NCBI RefSeq assembly: GCF_900100965.1
Contig: NZ_FMUJ01000002.1
Location: 1,228,524-1,292,523, forward strand
From: Variovorax sp. EL159
GTDB taxonomy: Bacteria; Pseudomonadota; Gammaproteobacteria; Burkholderiales; Burkholderiaceae_C
DNA length: 64,000 bases
Reading direction: 5' to 3'
In this document: positions 16,998-30,997 of the stretch, piece by piece
Position numbering within the stretch: the stretch's first letter is position 1
Layout of the letters: each line of letters starts with the position of its first letter
The notes under the pieces: model-generated
The model's database searches: none
What the model saw: the letters and a program-made list of their open reading frames with translations, nothing else
Told to the model about the DNA's origin: nothing
Position numbers and translations under genes: made by a program

Positions 16998-17996
16998 ATG
17001 AAAGCCATTGAAATCACTTCGTTCGGCGCCCCCGAGGTGCTGCGCGTCGCAGAGCGTCCCGATCCGGTTGCGGGTGCGGGCGAGCTGCTGATCCGCGTTG
17101 CGGCGAGTGGCGTCAATCGTCCCGACGTGCTGCAGCGGATGGGCAACTATCCGGTGCCGCCCGGCGCATCCGATCTGCCGGGCCTCGAAGTGGCCGGCGA
17201 GATCGTGTCGGGCGATGCTGCGGCATTGGCCGAGGCGGGTTTCAAGGTCGGTGATCGCGTCTGTGCGCTGATTGCGGGTGGCGGATATGCCGAGCTGTGC
17301 GTGGCGCCTGTGGCGCAGTGCCTGCCGGTGCCCAAGGGTTGGAGCGATGTCGATGCGGCTTCGCTGCCCGAGACCTTCTTCACCGTCTGGAGCAATGTGT
17401 TCGAGCGCGGCCGCCTGCAAAAGGGCGAGACGCTGCTGATCCAGGGTGGATCGAGCGGCATCGGCGTCACGGCGATCCAGATCGCCAAGGCGCTCGGTGC
17501 CACTGTGATCGTCACGGCAGGCAGCGACGACAAGTGCGAAGCCTGCAAGAAGCTCGGCGCCGATCACGCCATCAACTACCGCACGACCGATTTCGTTGAA
17601 GAGGCGAAGAGGCTCACCGGTGGCAAGGGTGTGGATGTGGTGCTCGACATGGTCGCCGGCGACTACGTGGCGCGCGAGATCGAGTGCCTGGCTGAAGATG
17701 GCCGGCTCGTGATCATTGCAGTGCAGGGCGGTGTGAAGAGCCAGATCAATGCGGGCCTCGTGCTGCGCAGGCGGCTCACGATCACCGGCTCGACGTTGCG
17801 CCCGCGCCCGGTGGCGTTCAAGGGCGCCATTGCCAAGGCGCTGCGCGAGAAGGTGTGGCCGCTGCTGGAGAGCGGCGCGATCAAGCCTGTGATTCACAGC
17901 ACCTTTGCGGCAGTGGGTGAACCGAGTGGCGCAGCCCAGGCTCACACGCTGATGGAATCGAACCAGCACATCGGCAAGATCGTGCTGACATGGTGA
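16998..17996 (+). CDS. NAD(P)H quinone oxidoreductase, PIG3/zeta-crystallin family
   Basis: This 332-residue medium-chain dehydrogenase/reductase has an N-terminal GroES-like part ([21 protein letters not shown]). The nucleotide-binding motif is [15 protein letters not shown], near residue 150. Catalytic zinc ligands are absent, as in quinone oxidoreductases. The family reduces quinones or other activated double bonds with NADPH. GGAGG lies upstream of the start. It precedes tpiA by 13 bases and probably shares its transcript. Confidence 0.9.
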   Translation: MKAIEITSFGAPEVLRVAERPDPVAGAGELLIRVAASGVNRPDVLQRMGNYPVPPGASDLPGLEVAGEIVSGDAAALAEAGFKVGDRVCALIAGGGYAELCVAPVAQCLPVPKGWSDVDAASLPETFFTVWSNVFERGRLQKGETLLIQGGSSGIGVTAIQIAKALGATVIVTAGSDDKCEACKKLGADHAINYRTTDFVEEAKRLTGGKGVDVVLDMVAGDYVAREIECLAEDGRLVIIAVQGGVKSQINAGLVLRRRLTITGSTLRPRPVAFKGAIAKALREKVWPLLESGAIKPVIHSTFAAVGEPSGAAQAHTLMESNQHIGKIVLTW

Positions 17997-18009
17997 CAAG
18001 AAGAACGCG

Positions 18010-18774
18010 ATGACAACCAAGAAGAAACTGATCGCCGGCAACTGGAAGATGAATGGCGGCCTGGCCGCCAACGAGACGCTGGTGAAAGCCTTGCAACAAG
18101 GCCTGGCTGCCAGCCCGGCGGGTTGCGATGTCGCCTTGTGCGTGCCTGCGCCTTACTTCGCCCAGCTGCAGTCGCTGCTGGCGGGCTCTGCGGCGATGGC
18201 GCTCGGTGCGCAGGATGTTTCGGCGCATCCGCAAGGGGCGTTCACCGGCGAACAGTCGGCGGCGATGCTGAAGGATTTCGGCGTGCGCTATGCCATCGTC
18301 GGGCATTCCGAGCGTCGGCAGTATCACGGCGAGACCGATGAAGTTGTGGCTGCGAAGGCGGCTGCGGCACTGGCCAACGGCATCACGCCGATCGTCTGCG
18401 TCGGTGAAACGCTGGCGCAACGCGAGGCAGGGCAGACCGAAGAGGTCGTCAAGCGCCAACTGGCTGCGGTGATCCATGTCAATGGGCACTGCATCAGCGA
18501 AATCGTCGTGGCTTACGAGCCGGTCTGGGCCATTGGCACGGGCAAGACGGCAACGCCTGAGCAGGCGCAGGCAGTGCACGCCGTGCTGCGCGCGCAGCTG
18601 CACCATGCGGCGAGCGAGCATGCGGCTGGCATCAACATTCTTTACGGCGGAAGCATGAGCGCGGCCAATGCCGCGGAACTGCTTGCGCAGGCCGACATCG
18701 ACGGCGGCCTCATCGGTGGCGCGTCGCTCAAGGCCCCCGATTTTCTGCAGATCATTTCTGCCGCTGCGCGCTGA
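18010..18774 (+). CDS. tpiA: Triosephosphate isomerase
   Basis: This 254-residue TIM-barrel enzyme interconverts dihydroxyacetone phosphate and glyceraldehyde 3-phosphate in glycolysis. Active-site residues are lysine in GNWKMN, histidine in VGHSERR and glutamate in [11 protein letters not shown]. Phosphate-binding loops include [10 protein letters not shown] and GGLIGGASL. Length and motifs are complete. Confidence 0.98.
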   Translation: MTTKKKLIAGNWKMNGGLAANETLVKALQQGLAASPAGCDVALCVPAPYFAQLQSLLAGSAAMALGAQDVSAHPQGAFTGEQSAAMLKDFGVRYAIVGHSERRQYHGETDEVVAAKAAAALANGITPIVCVGETLAQREAGQTEEVVKRQLAAVIHVNGHCISEIVVAYEPVWAIGTGKTATPEQAQAVHAVLRAQLHHAASEHAAGINILYGGSMSAANAAELLAQADIDGGLIGGASLKAPDFLQIISAAAR

Positions 18775-18811
18775 ACGCGCAACGGCTGCTATCAATTAGG
18801 AGTAAGAACGA

Positions 18812-19222
18812 ATGAACGTGGTCCTCAACCTTCTGGTCGGCGTGCAGATGCTGGCAGCCCTGGCAATGATCGGCCTGATCCTGATCCAGCACGGCAAGGG
18901 TGCCGACATGGGCGCCGCCTTCGGCAGCGGCAGTGCCGGTAGCCTGTTTGGTGCCAGTGGCAGTGCGAACTTTTTGTCGCGCACCACGGCTGTGCTCGCT
19001 GCTGTGTTCTTTGCATGCACGCTGCTGCTGGCTTACTTCAGCCATGCACGGCCTGCGGGTGGTGGCAGCCTTCTCGAGCGCGCCGCCGTGGGTGCGCCCG
19101 CAACGCCTGCTGCGCCCACCACTGGTGCGGCTGGTGAAATCCCCGGTGCGGCAGCTCCGAGCTCCCCTGCTTCGGCTCCTGCAGCCCCTGTTTCGGGTGC
19201 GGGTCAGATTCCCAACAAATAA
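18812..19222 (+). CDS. secG: Protein-export membrane protein SecG
   Basis: This 136-residue accessory subunit of the SecYEG translocon has two transmembrane segments: residues 3-22 (VVLNLLVGVQMLAALAMIGL) and near 55-72 (AVLAAVFFACTLLLAYF). The family loop HGKGADMGAAFGSGSAGSLFG lies between them. The C-terminal 60 residues are rich in Ala and Pro, a common variable tail. It precedes the tRNA-Leu and nuo genes. Confidence 0.96.
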   Translation: MNVVLNLLVGVQMLAALAMIGLILIQHGKGADMGAAFGSGSAGSLFGASGSANFLSRTTAVLAAVFFACTLLLAYFSHARPAGGGSLLERAAVGAPATPAAPTTGAAGEIPGAAAPSSPASAPAAPVSGAGQIPNK

Positions 19223-19341
19223 TCAAAGAGTTTTCGTGCAGCCGCCAGCGAGAAACGGCTTCATTTCAGGGTAAACTCTAAAGCTGTTCAGAAAGCCAAA
19301 TGCCTTAACAGGTACCTCATGCCATCTGAGCAGCAAAAACC

Positions 19342-19426
19342 GCGGTCGTGGTGAAATTGGTAGACACGCTATCTTGAGGGGGTAGTGGCGAAAGCTGTGC
19401 GAGTTCGAGTCTCGCCGACCGCACCA
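19342..19426 (+). tRNA. tRNA-Leu (anticodon GAG)
   Basis: The 85-base gene folds as a class II tRNA. The acceptor stem GCGGTCG pairs with CGACCGC, the D-loop contains AATTGGTAGA, and the anticodon stem CTATC pairs with GGTAG around loop TTGAGGG (anticodon at 19376-19378). A short variable arm and GTTCGAGTC in the T-arm follow. The 3' CCA is encoded. It lies between secG and nuoA, and no terminator separates it from nuoA. Confidence 0.97.
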
Positions 19427-19493
19427 AATCTCATCGGCAGAAAATCTCATTCAGAGGTTCTTCTGCCGGTGGCAAGCGGTGAAAAATTTCTCG

Positions 19494-19853
19494 ATGAACC
19501 TCGATTCCTACCTTCCCGTCCTTTTGTTCATTTTGGTCGGGGTCGGCGTAGGCGTCGCCCCCCAAGTCATCGGATACATCCTGGGTCCCAATCGGCCCGA
19601 CGCTGCGAAGAACGCTCCCTACGAGTGTGGCTTCGAGGCCTTCGAGGATGCGCGCATGAAGTTCGACGTGCGCTATTACCTCGTCGCAATTCTCTTCATC
19701 CTGTTCGATCTCGAAATTGCCTTTCTCTTTCCGTGGGCCATTGCGCTCAAGGAGATCGGTGCTGTCGGCTTCTGGGCCATGATGATCTTTCTCGCCATCC
19801 TCGTCGTGGGCTTCGTCTACGAGTGGAAAAAAGGCGCGCTCGACTGGGAATGA
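19494..19853 (+). CDS. nuoA: NADH-quinone oxidoreductase subunit A
   Basis: This 119-residue membrane subunit of complex I has three transmembrane helices. The loop [12 protein letters not shown] carries the conserved cysteine used in the active/deactive switch region. The start at 19494 ([12 protein letters not shown]) matches the family length; an upstream in-frame GTG at 19479 would add five residues, and neither has a clear ribosome site. It is the first gene of the nuoA-N operon. Confidence 0.96.
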   Translation: MNLDSYLPVLLFILVGVGVGVAPQVIGYILGPNRPDAAKNAPYECGFEAFEDARMKFDVRYYLVAILFILFDLEIAFLFPWAIALKEIGAVGFWAMMIFLAILVVGFVYEWKKGALDWE

Positions 19854-19868
19854 CAAGGAAGCTACACA

Positions 19869-20348
19869 ATGGCCATTGAAGGCGTTCTCAAAGAAGGCTT
19901 CGTCACCACGACCTACGACTCGGTGGTGAACTGGGCGAAGACCGGATCTCTCTGGCCGATGACTTTCGGCCTCGCATGCTGTGCGGTGGAAATGATGCAC
20001 GCAGGCGCTGCCCGCTACGACATCGATCGTTTCGGCATGCTGTTCCGCCCCAGCCCGCGTCAGTCCGATCTGATGATCGTGGCCGGCACGCTGTGCAACA
20101 AGATGGCGCCCGCTCTGCGCAAGGTCTATGACCAGATGCCCGAGCCGCGCTGGGTGCTGTCGATGGGTTCGTGCGCGAATGGCGGTGGTTACTACCACTA
20201 CAGCTATTCGGTGGTGCGCGGCTGCGACCGCATCGTGCCGGTCGACGTCTATGTGCCGGGTTGCCCGCCCACCGCCGAAGCGCTGCTCTATGGCGTGATC
20301 CAGCTGCAGCAGAAGATTCGCCGCACCAACACCATTGCCCGTGCCTGA
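19869..20348 (+). CDS. nuoB: NADH-quinone oxidoreductase subunit B
   Basis: This 159-residue peripheral-arm subunit holds the N2 [4Fe-4S] cluster that passes electrons to quinone. Ligands are in [23 protein letters not shown] and [17 protein letters not shown] precedes the start. Confidence 0.98.
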   Translation: MAIEGVLKEGFVTTTYDSVVNWAKTGSLWPMTFGLACCAVEMMHAGAARYDIDRFGMLFRPSPRQSDLMIVAGTLCNKMAPALRKVYDQMPEPRWVLSMGSCANGGGYYHYSYSVVRGCDRIVPVDVYVPGCPPTAEALLYGVIQLQQKIRRTNTIARA

Positions 20349-20361
20349 GAGATTGCCGACG

Positions 20362-20973
20362 ATGACTGACTTTGCAATTTCGCCGGAGGTGTTGCGCGCC
20401 ACCATCGCCGAGACGCTCGGCGCCAAGGCCAAGAGCGTCACGCTCGCCCTCGGCGAAGTGACCGTGGTGGTGGGTGCGGCCGACTACATCGAGGCTGCAA
20501 CCATCCTGCGCGACGCGCCCGGTTGCCGTTTCGAGCAGCTGATCGACCTCTGCGGCATGGACTATTCCGACTACCGCGAAGGCGAGTGGCAAGGCGAGCG
20601 CTATGGCGTCGTCTCGCACCTGCTGTCGGTGAGCCTCAATCAACGCGTGCGCCTGAAGGTGTTCGCGCCGAATGAAGACCTGCCCGTGGTCGACTCCCTC
20701 CAGCCCGTCTGGAATGCCGCCACCTGGTTCGAACGCGAAGCCTTCGACCTCTACGGCATCGTGTTCGATGGCCACGACGACCTGCGCCGCATCCTGACCG
20801 ACTACGGCTTCATCGGCCACCCGTTCCGCAAGGATTTCCCGGTGTCGGGTCACGTCGAAATGCGTTACGACGAAGAGCAAAAGCGCGTCGTGTACCAGCC
20901 GGTATCGATCGAGCCGCGAGAAATCACGCCGCGCGTGATCCGCGAAGACAACTACGGCGGCGGTTTGCACTGA
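20362..20973 (+). CDS. nuoC: NADH-quinone oxidoreductase subunit C
   Basis: This 203-residue hydrophilic subunit is of the 30-kDa type. The family signature [10 protein letters not shown] is seen in [21 protein letters not shown], followed by [20 protein letters not shown]. It is separate from NuoD, unlike the fused NuoCD of enteric bacteria. The start at 20362 (MTDFAIS) is chosen by family length. Confidence 0.96.
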   Translation: MTDFAISPEVLRATIAETLGAKAKSVTLALGEVTVVVGAADYIEAATILRDAPGCRFEQLIDLCGMDYSDYREGEWQGERYGVVSHLLSVSLNQRVRLKVFAPNEDLPVVDSLQPVWNAATWFEREAFDLYGIVFDGHDDLRRILTDYGFIGHPFRKDFPVSGHVEMRYDEEQKRVVYQPVSIEPREITPRVIREDNYGGGLH

Positions 20974-20974
20974 T

Positions 20975-22228
20975 ATGGCCGAAATCAAGAACTACACCCT
21001 CAACTTTGGCCCTCAGCATCCGGCCGCGCACGGCGTGTTGCGCCTGGTGCTCGAGCTGGACGGCGAAGTGATCCAGCGTGCCGACCCGCACATCGGCCTG
21101 CTGCACCGAGCGACCGAGAAGCTCGCCGAGTCGCGTACCTTCATCCAGTCGCTGCCGTACATGGACCGCCTCGACTACGTGTCGATGATGTCCAACGAGC
21201 ACGCCTATTGCCTCGCCATCGAGCGGATGATGGGCCTCGAAGTGCCGATCCGCGCGCAGTACATCCGCGTGATGTTCGCCGAGATCACCCGCCTGCTGAA
21301 CCACCTGCTGTGGCTCGGTGCGCACGGTCTGGACTGCGGTGCGATGAACATGCTCATCTACTGCTTCCGCGAGCGTGAAGACCTGTTCGACATGTACGAA
21401 GCCGTGTCCGGCGCGCGCATGCACGCGGCGTACTTCCGTCCGGGCGGTGTCTACCGCGACCTGCCGGACGCCATGCCGCAGTACAAGGTCAGCAAGATCA
21501 AGAACGCCAAGGCGATCGAGCGTCTCAACGAAAACCGCCAGGGTTCGCTGCTCGATTTCGTCGACGATTTCTGCAAGCGCTTCCCGAAGATGGTCGACGA
21601 GTACGAGACGCTGCTCACCGACAACCGTATCTGGAAGCAGCGCACCGTGGGCATCGGCGTGGTCACGCCTGAGCGCGCGCTCAACCTCGGCTTCACCGGT
21701 CCGATGCTGCGTGGCTCGGGCATCGAATGGGACCTGCGCAAGAAGCAGCCCTACGACGTCTACGACCAGATGAAGTTCGACGTGCCGGTCGGCAAGACCG
21801 GCGACTGCTATGACCGCTACCTCGTGCGCGTCGAAGAGATGCGCCAGGCCAACCGGATCATCCAGCAGTGTTCGACGTGGCTGCGTGCCAACCCCGGCCC
21901 GGTCATCACCGACAACCACAAGGTCGCCGCGCCCGCGCGCGAATCGATGAAGGCGAACATGGAGGAGCTGATCCACCATTTCAAGCTCTTCACCGAAGGC
22001 TTCCACGTGCCTGAAGGCGAGGCGTATGCCGCCGTCGAGCATCCGAAGGGCGAGTTCGGCATCTATCTCGTGAGCGACGGCGCCAACAAGCCGTACCGCC
22101 TGAAGATCCGCGCCCCTGGTTTCCCGCACCTCGCCGCCCTCGACGAAATGTCGCGCGGTCACATGATCGCCGACGCTGTCGCGGTGATCGGCACGATGGA
22201 CATCGTGTTCGGCGAGATCGACAGGTGA
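20975..22228 (+). CDS. nuoD: NADH-quinone oxidoreductase subunit D
   Basis: This 417-residue 49-kDa subunit lines the quinone site with NuoB. Landmarks are [33 protein letters not shown] and the C-terminal [23 protein letters not shown]. One base separates it from the nuoC stop. Confidence 0.98.
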   Translation: MAEIKNYTLNFGPQHPAAHGVLRLVLELDGEVIQRADPHIGLLHRATEKLAESRTFIQSLPYMDRLDYVSMMSNEHAYCLAIERMMGLEVPIRAQYIRVMFAEITRLLNHLLWLGAHGLDCGAMNMLIYCFREREDLFDMYEAVSGARMHAAYFRPGGVYRDLPDAMPQYKVSKIKNAKAIERLNENRQGSLLDFVDDFCKRFPKMVDEYETLLTDNRIWKQRTVGIGVVTPERALNLGFTGPMLRGSGIEWDLRKKQPYDVYDQMKFDVPVGKTGDCYDRYLVRVEEMRQANRIIQQCSTWLRANPGPVITDNHKVAAPARESMKANMEELIHHFKLFTEGFHVPEGEAYAAVEHPKGEFGIYLVSDGANKPYRLKIRAPGFPHLAALDEMSRGHMIADAVAVIGTMDIVFGEIDR

Positions 22229-22238
22229 GAAAGAGCGA

Positions 22239-22793
22239 ATGACTTCCTCGACCCACCATGACACGGCGCCTTCGGCGCCTTCTTCCCCTTTGAAGCCTGC
22301 GATCCTCGAGCGCTTTGCGCGCGAGGTGGCCAAATACCCCGAAGCAGGCAAGCAGTCGGCTGTGATGGCCTGCCTTGCCATCGTCCAGCAGGACGAGGGT
22401 TTCGTGAGCCTGCAGCGCGAGCGCGAGATCGCCGAGTACCTCGGCATGGCGCCTATCGCCGTGCATGAAGTCACGACCTTCTACAACATGTACAACCAGC
22501 ACCCGGTGGGCAAGTTCAAGCTCAACGTGTGCACCAACCTGCCTTGCCAGCTGCGCGACGGTGTCACGGCGCTCGTGCACCTCGAGAAGAAGCTGGGCAT
22601 CAAGATGGGCGAGACCACGGCCGATGGCCTGTTCACGCTGCAGCAGAGCGAATGCCTGGGCGCCTGCGCCGATTCGCCCGTGATGTTGGTCAACGACCGC
22701 ACCATGTGCAGCTTCATGAGCAACGAGAAGCTCGACCAGCTGATCGACGGCCTGCGCACTGCCGCGCCGGCCACCAAGGGGGAGGCTTCGTGA
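22239..22793 (+). CDS. nuoE: NADH-quinone oxidoreductase subunit E
   Basis: This 184-residue 24-kDa subunit binds the N1a [2Fe-2S] cluster. The four ligands are in VCTNLPC and ECLGAC. Its stop overlaps the nuoF start by one base (TGATG). Confidence 0.97.
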   Translation: MTSSTHHDTAPSAPSSPLKPAILERFAREVAKYPEAGKQSAVMACLAIVQQDEGFVSLQREREIAEYLGMAPIAVHEVTTFYNMYNQHPVGKFKLNVCTNLPCQLRDGVTALVHLEKKLGIKMGETTADGLFTLQQSECLGACADSPVMLVNDRTMCSFMSNEKLDQLIDGLRTAAPATKGEAS

Positions 22794-24133
22794 TGTCACC
22801 CGAACAAGTGCTCCAGCAGTTCCAGGCCACCGGCGTCCAGACCTGCTTCCATGACCGCCATATCGAGCCGCAGATCTATGCGGGCCTCAATGGCACCAAC
22901 TGGCGTCTGGCCGACTACGAAGCGCGTGGCGGCTACCAGGCGCTGCGCAAGATCCTCACCGAGGGCCTCACGCCCGACCAGGTGATCGCCGAAGTCAAGG
23001 CTTCGGGCCTGCGCGGCCGTGGCGGCGCGGGTTTCCCGACCGGCCTGAAGTGGAGCTTCATGCCCCGCCAGTTCCCGGGCCAGAAGTACCTCGTCTGCAA
23101 CTCCGACGAAGGCGAGCCGGGTACCTGCAAGGACCGCGACATCCTGCAGTTCAATCCCCACATCGTGATCGAAGGCATGGCCATCGCCGCATATGCGATG
23201 GGCATCAGCGTGGGCTACAACTACATCCACGGCGAGATCTTCCAGAGCTACGACCGCTTCGAGGAAGCCCTCGAAGAAGCGCGCGCCGCGGGCTACCTCG
23301 GCGACAAGATCATGGGCAGCACGTACAACTTCCAGTTGCACGCAGCCCACGGCTTCGGTGCCTATATCTGCGGCGAAGAAACCGCGCTGCTCGAATCGCT
23401 CGAAGGCAAGAAGGGCCAGCCGCGCTTCAAGCCGCCGTTCCCGGCGAGCTTCGGCCTGTACGGCAAGCCGACCACCATCAACAACACCGAGACCTTCGCG
23501 GCGGTGCCCTGGATCATCCGCAATGGCGGCCCGGCCTACCTCGAATGCGGCAAGCCGAACAACGGCGGCACCAAGATCTATTCGGTGAGCGGTGACGTCG
23601 AGCTGCCCGGCAACTACGAAGTGCCCATGGGCACACCGTTTTCCAAGCTGCTCGAACTGGCTGGCGGTGTCCGCAAGGGCCGCAAGCTGAAGGCCGTGAT
23701 CCCCGGTGGTTCGTCGGCGCCAGTGCTGCCGGCCGACATCATGATGGCCTGCACCATGGACTACGACTCCATCGCCAAGGCCGGCTCGATGCTGGGCTCG
23801 GGCGCGGTCATCGTCATGGACGACAGCCGCTCGATGGTCGAGTCGCTCAAGCGCCTCTCGTACTTCTACATGCACGAGTCCTGCGGCCAATGCACGCCTT
23901 GCCGCGAAGGCACGGGCTGGCTCTACCGCGTGGTGGACCGCATCCACAACGGGCAGGGCAAGCCCAGCGACCTGCAACTGCTGGATTCCGTGGCCGGCGA
24001 CATCATGGGCCGCACGATCTGTGCGCTCGGCGATGCGGCCGCAATGCCCGTGCGCGCCATGATCAAGCACTTCCGTCACGAGTTCGAGGCCCTGATTCCG
24101 GGCTACGTCCCGGCGGCGCCCGTCAAGGACTGA
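22793..24133 (+). CDS. nuoF: NADH-quinone oxidoreductase subunit F
   Basis: This 446-residue 51-kDa subunit binds NADH and FMN and holds cluster N3. The nucleotide/FMN motif is [16 protein letters not shown] (near residue 67), and N3 ligands are in [11 protein letters not shown] and ICALGD. The ATG at 22793 follows a strong GGGGGAGG. Confidence 0.97.
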   Translation: MSPEQVLQQFQATGVQTCFHDRHIEPQIYAGLNGTNWRLADYEARGGYQALRKILTEGLTPDQVIAEVKASGLRGRGGAGFPTGLKWSFMPRQFPGQKYLVCNSDEGEPGTCKDRDILQFNPHIVIEGMAIAAYAMGISVGYNYIHGEIFQSYDRFEEALEEARAAGYLGDKIMGSTYNFQLHAAHGFGAYICGEETALLESLEGKKGQPRFKPPFPASFGLYGKPTTINNTETFAAVPWIIRNGGPAYLECGKPNNGGTKIYSVSGDVELPGNYEVPMGTPFSKLLELAGGVRKGRKLKAVIPGGSSAPVLPADIMMACTMDYDSIAKAGSMLGSGAVIVMDDSRSMVESLKRLSYFYMHESCGQCTPCREGTGWLYRVVDRIHNGQGKPSDLQLLDSVAGDIMGRTICALGDAAAMPVRAMIKHFRHEFEALIPGYVPAAPVKD

Positions 24134-24153
24134 GCGCGAGAAGAAACATACTC

Positions 24154-26316
24154 ATGATAGAAATCGAACTCGACGGCAAGAAGGTCGAAGTGACCGAAGG
24201 CAGCATGGTGATGCATGCGGCCGACAAGGCGGGCACGTACATCCCGCACTTCTGCTATCACAAGAAACTCAGCATCGCGGCCAATTGCCGCATGTGCCTG
24301 GTCGACGTGGAAAAAGCGCCCAAGCCGATGCCGGCCTGCGCCACGCCCGTCACGCAGGGCATGATCGTTCGCACCAAGAGCGAAAAGGCCATCAAGGCGC
24401 AGCAGTCGGTCATGGAGTTCCTTCTGATCAACCACCCGCTGGATTGCCCGATCTGCGACCAGGGCGGCGAATGCCAGCTGCAGGACCTGGCCGTGGGCTA
24501 TGGCGGCTCTTCTTCGCGCTACGAAGAAGAAAAGCGCGTCGTCTTCCACAAGGACGTCGGCCCGCTGATCAGCATGGAAGAAATGAGCCGCTGCATCCAC
24601 TGCACGCGCTGCGTCCGTTTCGGCCAGGAAGTGGCCGGCGTGATGGAGCTCGGCATGTCGCACCGCGGCGAGCACTCCGAAATCGAAACCTTCCTCGGCG
24701 ATTCGGTCGACTCCGAACTGTCGGGCAACATGATCGACATCTGCCCGGTCGGCGCGCTCACGAGCAAGCCGTTCCGCTACAGCGCCCGCACCTGGGAACT
24801 GTCGCGTCGCAAGTCGGTGAGCCCGCACGATTCGACGGGTGCCAACCTGATCGTCCAGGTCAAGAACAACCGCGTGATGCGCGTGGTGCCGCTCGAGAAC
24901 GAAGACGTCAATGAATGCTGGATCGCCGACCGCGATCGCTTCTCGTACGAAGCGCTCAACGGCACCGAGCGCCTGACGCAGCCCATGCTCAAGCAGGGCG
25001 GCCAATGGCAGCAGGTCGACTGGCAGACGGCGCTCGAGTACGTGGCCAACGGCCTCAAGCAGATCAAGGCCGACCACGGTGCCAAGAGCATCGGCACGCT
25101 GGTCAGCCCGCACAGCACGCTCGAAGAGCTGCAACTGGCCGCCATGCTCACGCGTGAACTCGGCAGCGACAACATCGACTACCGCCTGCGCAACGCCGAA
25201 TTTACGGCCTTCGAAGGCGTCCGCTGGCTCGGCACCTCGATCGCCTCGCTCACGCAAGTGCAGCGCGCGCTGGTCGTCGGTTCGAACCTGCGCAAGGAAC
25301 ATCCGCTGTTCGCACAGCGCATCCGCCAGGCCGTGCGCAAAGGCGCCGCGCTGTCGGTGATCACCTCGGCCAACCTGATGGCCACCCGCGATGCTTGGGC
25401 CATCGACGTGGCGCAATCGACGATCGTCGGTGCCGACCAGTGGGTCGAAGCGCTGGCTGCCGTTGCTGCCGCCATCGCTCAGACCAACGGTGCCACCGCA
25501 CCGCTGGCCCCGAAGAATGCACCCGACGCCGCTGCACAAGCCATCGCAGCCTCGCTGCTGAGCGGCGAACGCAAGGCCATCCTGCTTGGCAACGCCGCCG
25601 CCCATCACGGACAAGCCAGCAGCCTGCTGGCCCTTGCGAACTGGATCGGTGCGCAGACCGGCGCCAGCGTCGGCTACCTGACCGAAGCGGCCAACACCGT
25701 GGGTGCGCAGATCGTTGGCGCCTTCCCGAAGAACGGCGGCCTCGATGCCGGCCGCATGCTCGCCGCAGGCTCCGGCCTGAAGGCCGTGCTGCTGCTGAAC
25801 ACCGAGCCGGTGTTCGACTCGGCCGTCGGCGCTGCCGCTGCCGACGTCATCGGCAATGCACAGATGGTCGTCACGCTGAGTCCGTTCAAGGCCAACCTCG
25901 AATTCAGCGACGTGTTGCTGCCCATCGCGCCATTCACCGAAACGCCCGGCACCTTCATCAATGCCGAAGGCCGCCTGCAAGGTTTTCATGCCGTCGTGAA
26001 GCCGCAAGGCGAAACGCGTCCGGCGTGGAAGGTGCTGCGCGTGCTGGCCAACCTGCTCGGCCTGCCCGGCTTCGCGTTCGAATCGACCGCTGACGTACTC
26101 AAGACAGTGGGCGAGGGCGGTGCCGTTCCGGCCAACGCATTGAACAACGCGACCGCTGCGAACGCCGTCGCATCCAACGGCGCTGTGCCGGCACCCGTGG
26201 TCGCGAGCATCTACCAGCTCGACTCGATCGTGCGCCGTGCCCCGTCGCTGCAACTGACCGCCGATGCACGCCATGCATCGGTCGCACCGGCCCGTGCCGA
26301 GGAGGCATTGGCATGA
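24154..26316 (+). CDS. nuoG: NADH-quinone oxidoreductase subunit G
   Basis: This 720-residue 75-kDa subunit carries N1b and the N4/N5 iron-sulfur clusters. The N-terminal [2Fe-2S] ligands include CRMCLVDVE, followed by [15 protein letters not shown] and [17 protein letters not shown] with CPVGALT. The rest is a molybdopterin-oxidoreductase-like domain without the metal cofactor. The C-terminal 60 residues are low-complexity Ala-rich. Its stop overlaps nuoH by four bases. Confidence 0.97.
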   Translation: MIEIELDGKKVEVTEGSMVMHAADKAGTYIPHFCYHKKLSIAANCRMCLVDVEKAPKPMPACATPVTQGMIVRTKSEKAIKAQQSVMEFLLINHPLDCPICDQGGECQLQDLAVGYGGSSSRYEEEKRVVFHKDVGPLISMEEMSRCIHCTRCVRFGQEVAGVMELGMSHRGEHSEIETFLGDSVDSELSGNMIDICPVGALTSKPFRYSARTWELSRRKSVSPHDSTGANLIVQVKNNRVMRVVPLENEDVNECWIADRDRFSYEALNGTERLTQPMLKQGGQWQQVDWQTALEYVANGLKQIKADHGAKSIGTLVSPHSTLEELQLAAMLTRELGSDNIDYRLRNAEFTAFEGVRWLGTSIASLTQVQRALVVGSNLRKEHPLFAQRIRQAVRKGAALSVITSANLMATRDAWAIDVAQSTIVGADQWVEALAAVAAAIAQTNGATAPLAPKNAPDAAAQAIAASLLSGERKAILLGNAAAHHGQASSLLALANWIGAQTGASVGYLTEAANTVGAQIVGAFPKNGGLDAGRMLAAGSGLKAVLLLNTEPVFDSAVGAAAADVIGNAQMVVTLSPFKANLEFSDVLLPIAPFTETPGTFINAEGRLQGFHAVVKPQGETRPAWKVLRVLANLLGLPGFAFESTADVLKTVGEGGAVPANALNNATAANAVASNGAVPAPVVASIYQLDSIVRRAPSLQLTADARHASVAPARAEEALA

Positions 26317-27392
26317 TCGTCGACGCAATTCATGGCTTCGGCCAGGGGCTGGTCGCCGCAGGTTGGTGGACCACCGTGGTCTGGCCCGTGATCTGGACGC
26401 TGATCAAGATCATCGTGGTCGTGATCCCGCTGATGCTGGCCGTGGCGTACCTCACGCTGTGGGAGCGCAAGGCCATCGGCTTTACGCAGATCCGTATCGG
26501 CCCGAACCGCATCGGACCGCTGGGCCTGCTCCAGCCGATCGCCGACGCGCTCAAGCTGATGACCAAGGAAATCATTCTTCCGACGGTCGCCAACAAGGGC
26601 CTGTTCCTGCTGGGCCCGATCATGACCATCATGCCGGCGCTGGCCGCATGGGCCGTGATTCCCTTCGGTCCCGACGTGGCGCTGGCCAACATCAATGCCG
26701 GCCTGTTGTTCGTGATGGCCATCACCTCGCTCGAGGTGTACGGCGTGATCATCGCCGGCTGGGCCTCGAACTCGAAGTACGCCTTTCTGGGCGCGCTGCG
26801 CGCTTCGGCACAGATGGTGAGCTACGAAATCGCGATGGGCTTCTGCTTCGTCGTGGTGCTGATGGTCACCGGCAGCCTGAACATGAGCGAGATCGTGAAC
26901 GTTCAGGGCAAGGGCATGTTCGCCAACATGGGCGTCGGCTTCCTGTCGTGGAACTGGCTGCCGCTGCTGCCGATCTTCGTCGTCTACTTCATCTCGGGCC
27001 TGGCCGAAACCAACCGCCACCCGTTCGACGTGGTGGAAGGCGAATCCGAAATCGTTGCCGGCCACATGATCGAGTACTCGGGCATGAGCTTCGCGATGTT
27101 CTTCCTGGCCGAGTACGCCAACATGTGGCTGGTCTCGATCCTGACCGTCGTGTTGTTCCTCGGCGGCTGGCTGCCACCGTTCGAGTTCCTGAGCTTCATT
27201 CCGGGCTGGATCTGGCTGGGTGCCAAGACCTTCTGCGTGGTCACCATGTTCCTGTGGGTGCGCTCGACGTTCCCGCGCTTCCGCTATGACCAGATCATGC
27301 GTCTGGGCTGGAAGATCTTCATTCCCGTCACCCTCGTGTGGCTGGTCGTGGTCGGTGGCTGGATGCAGACGCCGTTCAACATCTGGAAATAA
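26313..27392 (+). CDS. nuoH: NADH-quinone oxidoreductase subunit H
   Basis: This 359-residue membrane subunit links the quinone site to the proton pumps. Family segments include [42 protein letters not shown] and [15 protein letters not shown]. It has eight or nine predicted helices. Confidence 0.97.
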   Translation: MIVDAIHGFGQGLVAAGWWTTVVWPVIWTLIKIIVVVIPLMLAVAYLTLWERKAIGFTQIRIGPNRIGPLGLLQPIADALKLMTKEIILPTVANKGLFLLGPIMTIMPALAAWAVIPFGPDVALANINAGLLFVMAITSLEVYGVIIAGWASNSKYAFLGALRASAQMVSYEIAMGFCFVVVLMVTGSLNMSEIVNVQGKGMFANMGVGFLSWNWLPLLPIFVVYFISGLAETNRHPFDVVEGESEIVAGHMIEYSGMSFAMFFLAEYANMWLVSILTVVLFLGGWLPPFEFLSFIPGWIWLGAKTFCVVTMFLWVRSTFPRFRYDQIMRLGWKIFIPVTLVWLVVVGGWMQTPFNIWK

Positions 27393-27409
27393 CTGGAAGC
27401 GCCAACATC

Positions 27410-27931
27410 ATGTCTGCTGCGCACACCGCAACACCGTCCGCGCCGTTCTCGCTGAAGGACTTCCTCGGCAGCTTCATGCTGTTCGAACTGTTCAAGGGCC
27501 TGGCGATCACGGGCAAGTACGCCTTCGCCCGCAAGATCACGGTGCAGTTCCCCGAAGAGAAGACGCCGCTGTCGCCGCGTTTCCGCGGCCTGCACGCACT
27601 GCGTCGTTATGAAAACGGCGAAGAGCGCTGCATTGCCTGCAAGCTCTGCGAAGCCGTCTGCCCGGCGCTGGCCATCACCATCGAATCCGAAGTGCGCGAC
27701 GACGGCTCGCGTCGTACCTCGCGCTATGACATCGACCTGACCAAGTGCATCTTCTGCGGCTTCTGCGAAGAAAGCTGCCCGGTCGACTCGATCGTCGAGA
27801 CGCACATCTTCGAATACCACGGCGAAAAGCGGGGCGACCTGTACTTCACCAAGGACATGCTCCTGGCCGTGGGCGATCGCTACGAAAAAGAAATTGCAGC
27901 GAACAAGGCGGCCGACGCCAAGTACCGCTGA
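27410..27931 (+). CDS. nuoI: NADH-quinone oxidoreductase subunit I
   Basis: This 173-residue 23-kDa subunit has two [4Fe-4S] clusters (N6a/N6b), with ligands in [12 protein letters not shown] and [12 protein letters not shown]. The first ten residues ([10 protein letters not shown]) are an extra polar stretch before the usual start of the fold. Confidence 0.97.
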   Translation: MSAAHTATPSAPFSLKDFLGSFMLFELFKGLAITGKYAFARKITVQFPEEKTPLSPRFRGLHALRRYENGEERCIACKLCEAVCPALAITIESEVRDDGSRRTSRYDIDLTKCIFCGFCEESCPVDSIVETHIFEYHGEKRGDLYFTKDMLLAVGDRYEKEIAANKAADAKYR

Positions 27932-27969
27932 TCCGGTTCAGCCCGAAACCCGTACCAACTCGAATTCCA

Positions 27970-28626
27970 ATGGACGTCAAGACCGGTCTGTTCTATCTGT
28001 TTGCCGTGGTGCTGCTGTTTGCAGCCTTCCGCGTCATCACCGCCCGCAACCCTGTGTACGCCGCGCTGTACCTGGTTCTGGCCTTCTTCCAGGCATCGGC
28101 CATCTGGCTGCTGCTGCGCGCCGAGTTCCTCGCGATCTCGCTCGTGCTCGTGTATGTCGGTGCCGTGATGGTGCTGTTTCTGTTCGTGGTGATGATGCTG
28201 GACATCAACGTCGACAGCTTGCGAGAGGGCTTCTGGAAGCACTTTCCGTTGGCAGCAGGCGTGGGTGCACTGATCGCGCTCGAAATGGCGGCCGTGCTGA
28301 TGGGCGGCTTCCGCCTCGGCGAAGCACGTGCACCCAGCGGCGCGATGGCCGCGGACAGCTCGAACACGCTCGAACTCGGCAAGCTGCTGTATTCGCAATA
28401 TCTGTATCCGCTCGAAATTGCCGCCGTCATCCTGCTCGTGGCCATCGTGGCCGCCATTGCGCTGACGCTGCGCACGCGCAAGGACAGCAAGTACACCAAT
28501 CCGGCCGACCAGGTTCGCGTGAAGGCACGTGACCGCGTGCGCATCGTGCAGATGCCGGCAACGCGCGCGGCCGAACCCGTGGTTGAAGCAGCACCTGCGG
28601 ACGCGGCAAAGGAAAACAAGGCATGA
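27970..28626 (+). CDS. nuoJ: NADH-quinone oxidoreductase subunit J
   Basis: This 218-residue membrane subunit has five predicted helices ([19 protein letters not shown] is the conserved third). The C-terminal 50 residues are polar and extend beyond the membrane part. Its stop overlaps nuoK by four bases. Confidence 0.95.
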   Translation: MDVKTGLFYLFAVVLLFAAFRVITARNPVYAALYLVLAFFQASAIWLLLRAEFLAISLVLVYVGAVMVLFLFVVMMLDINVDSLREGFWKHFPLAAGVGALIALEMAAVLMGGFRLGEARAPSGAMAADSSNTLELGKLLYSQYLYPLEIAAVILLVAIVAAIALTLRTRKDSKYTNPADQVRVKARDRVRIVQMPATRAAEPVVEAAPADAAKENKA

Positions 28627-28931
28627 CGCTCACGCTCGGACACTTTCTTTCGCTCGGCGCGATGCTTTTCGCGCTGTCAGTGATCGGCATCTTCCTGAAC
28701 CGCAAGAACCTGATCGTTCTGCTGATGGCCATCGAGCTGATGCTGCTCGCGGTCAACATGAACTTCGTGGCGTTCTCGCATTTCCTGGGTGACATGCACG
28801 GCCAGATCTTCGTGTTCTTCATCCTGACGGTGGCTGCGGCCGAGTCGGCCATCGGGCTGGCGCTGCTGGTGCTGCTGTTCCGCAACAAGTCGAACATCAA
28901 CGTCGACGAACTCAACTCGCTCAAGGGTTGA
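28623..28931 (+). CDS. nuoK: NADH-quinone oxidoreductase subunit K
   Basis: This 102-residue MrpC-like subunit has three helices. The conserved membrane glutamates are in [16 protein letters not shown] and [13 protein letters not shown]. It starts inside the nuoJ stop (ATGA). Confidence 0.97.
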   Translation: MTLTLGHFLSLGAMLFALSVIGIFLNRKNLIVLLMAIELMLLAVNMNFVAFSHFLGDMHGQIFVFFILTVAAAESAIGLALLVLLFRNKSNINVDELNSLKG

Positions 28932-28938
28932 CAGCAAC

Positions 28939-30972
<2,034 letters not shown>

Positions 30973-30997
30973 GCCTGAACGCTGGAGAAAAAGAAAA

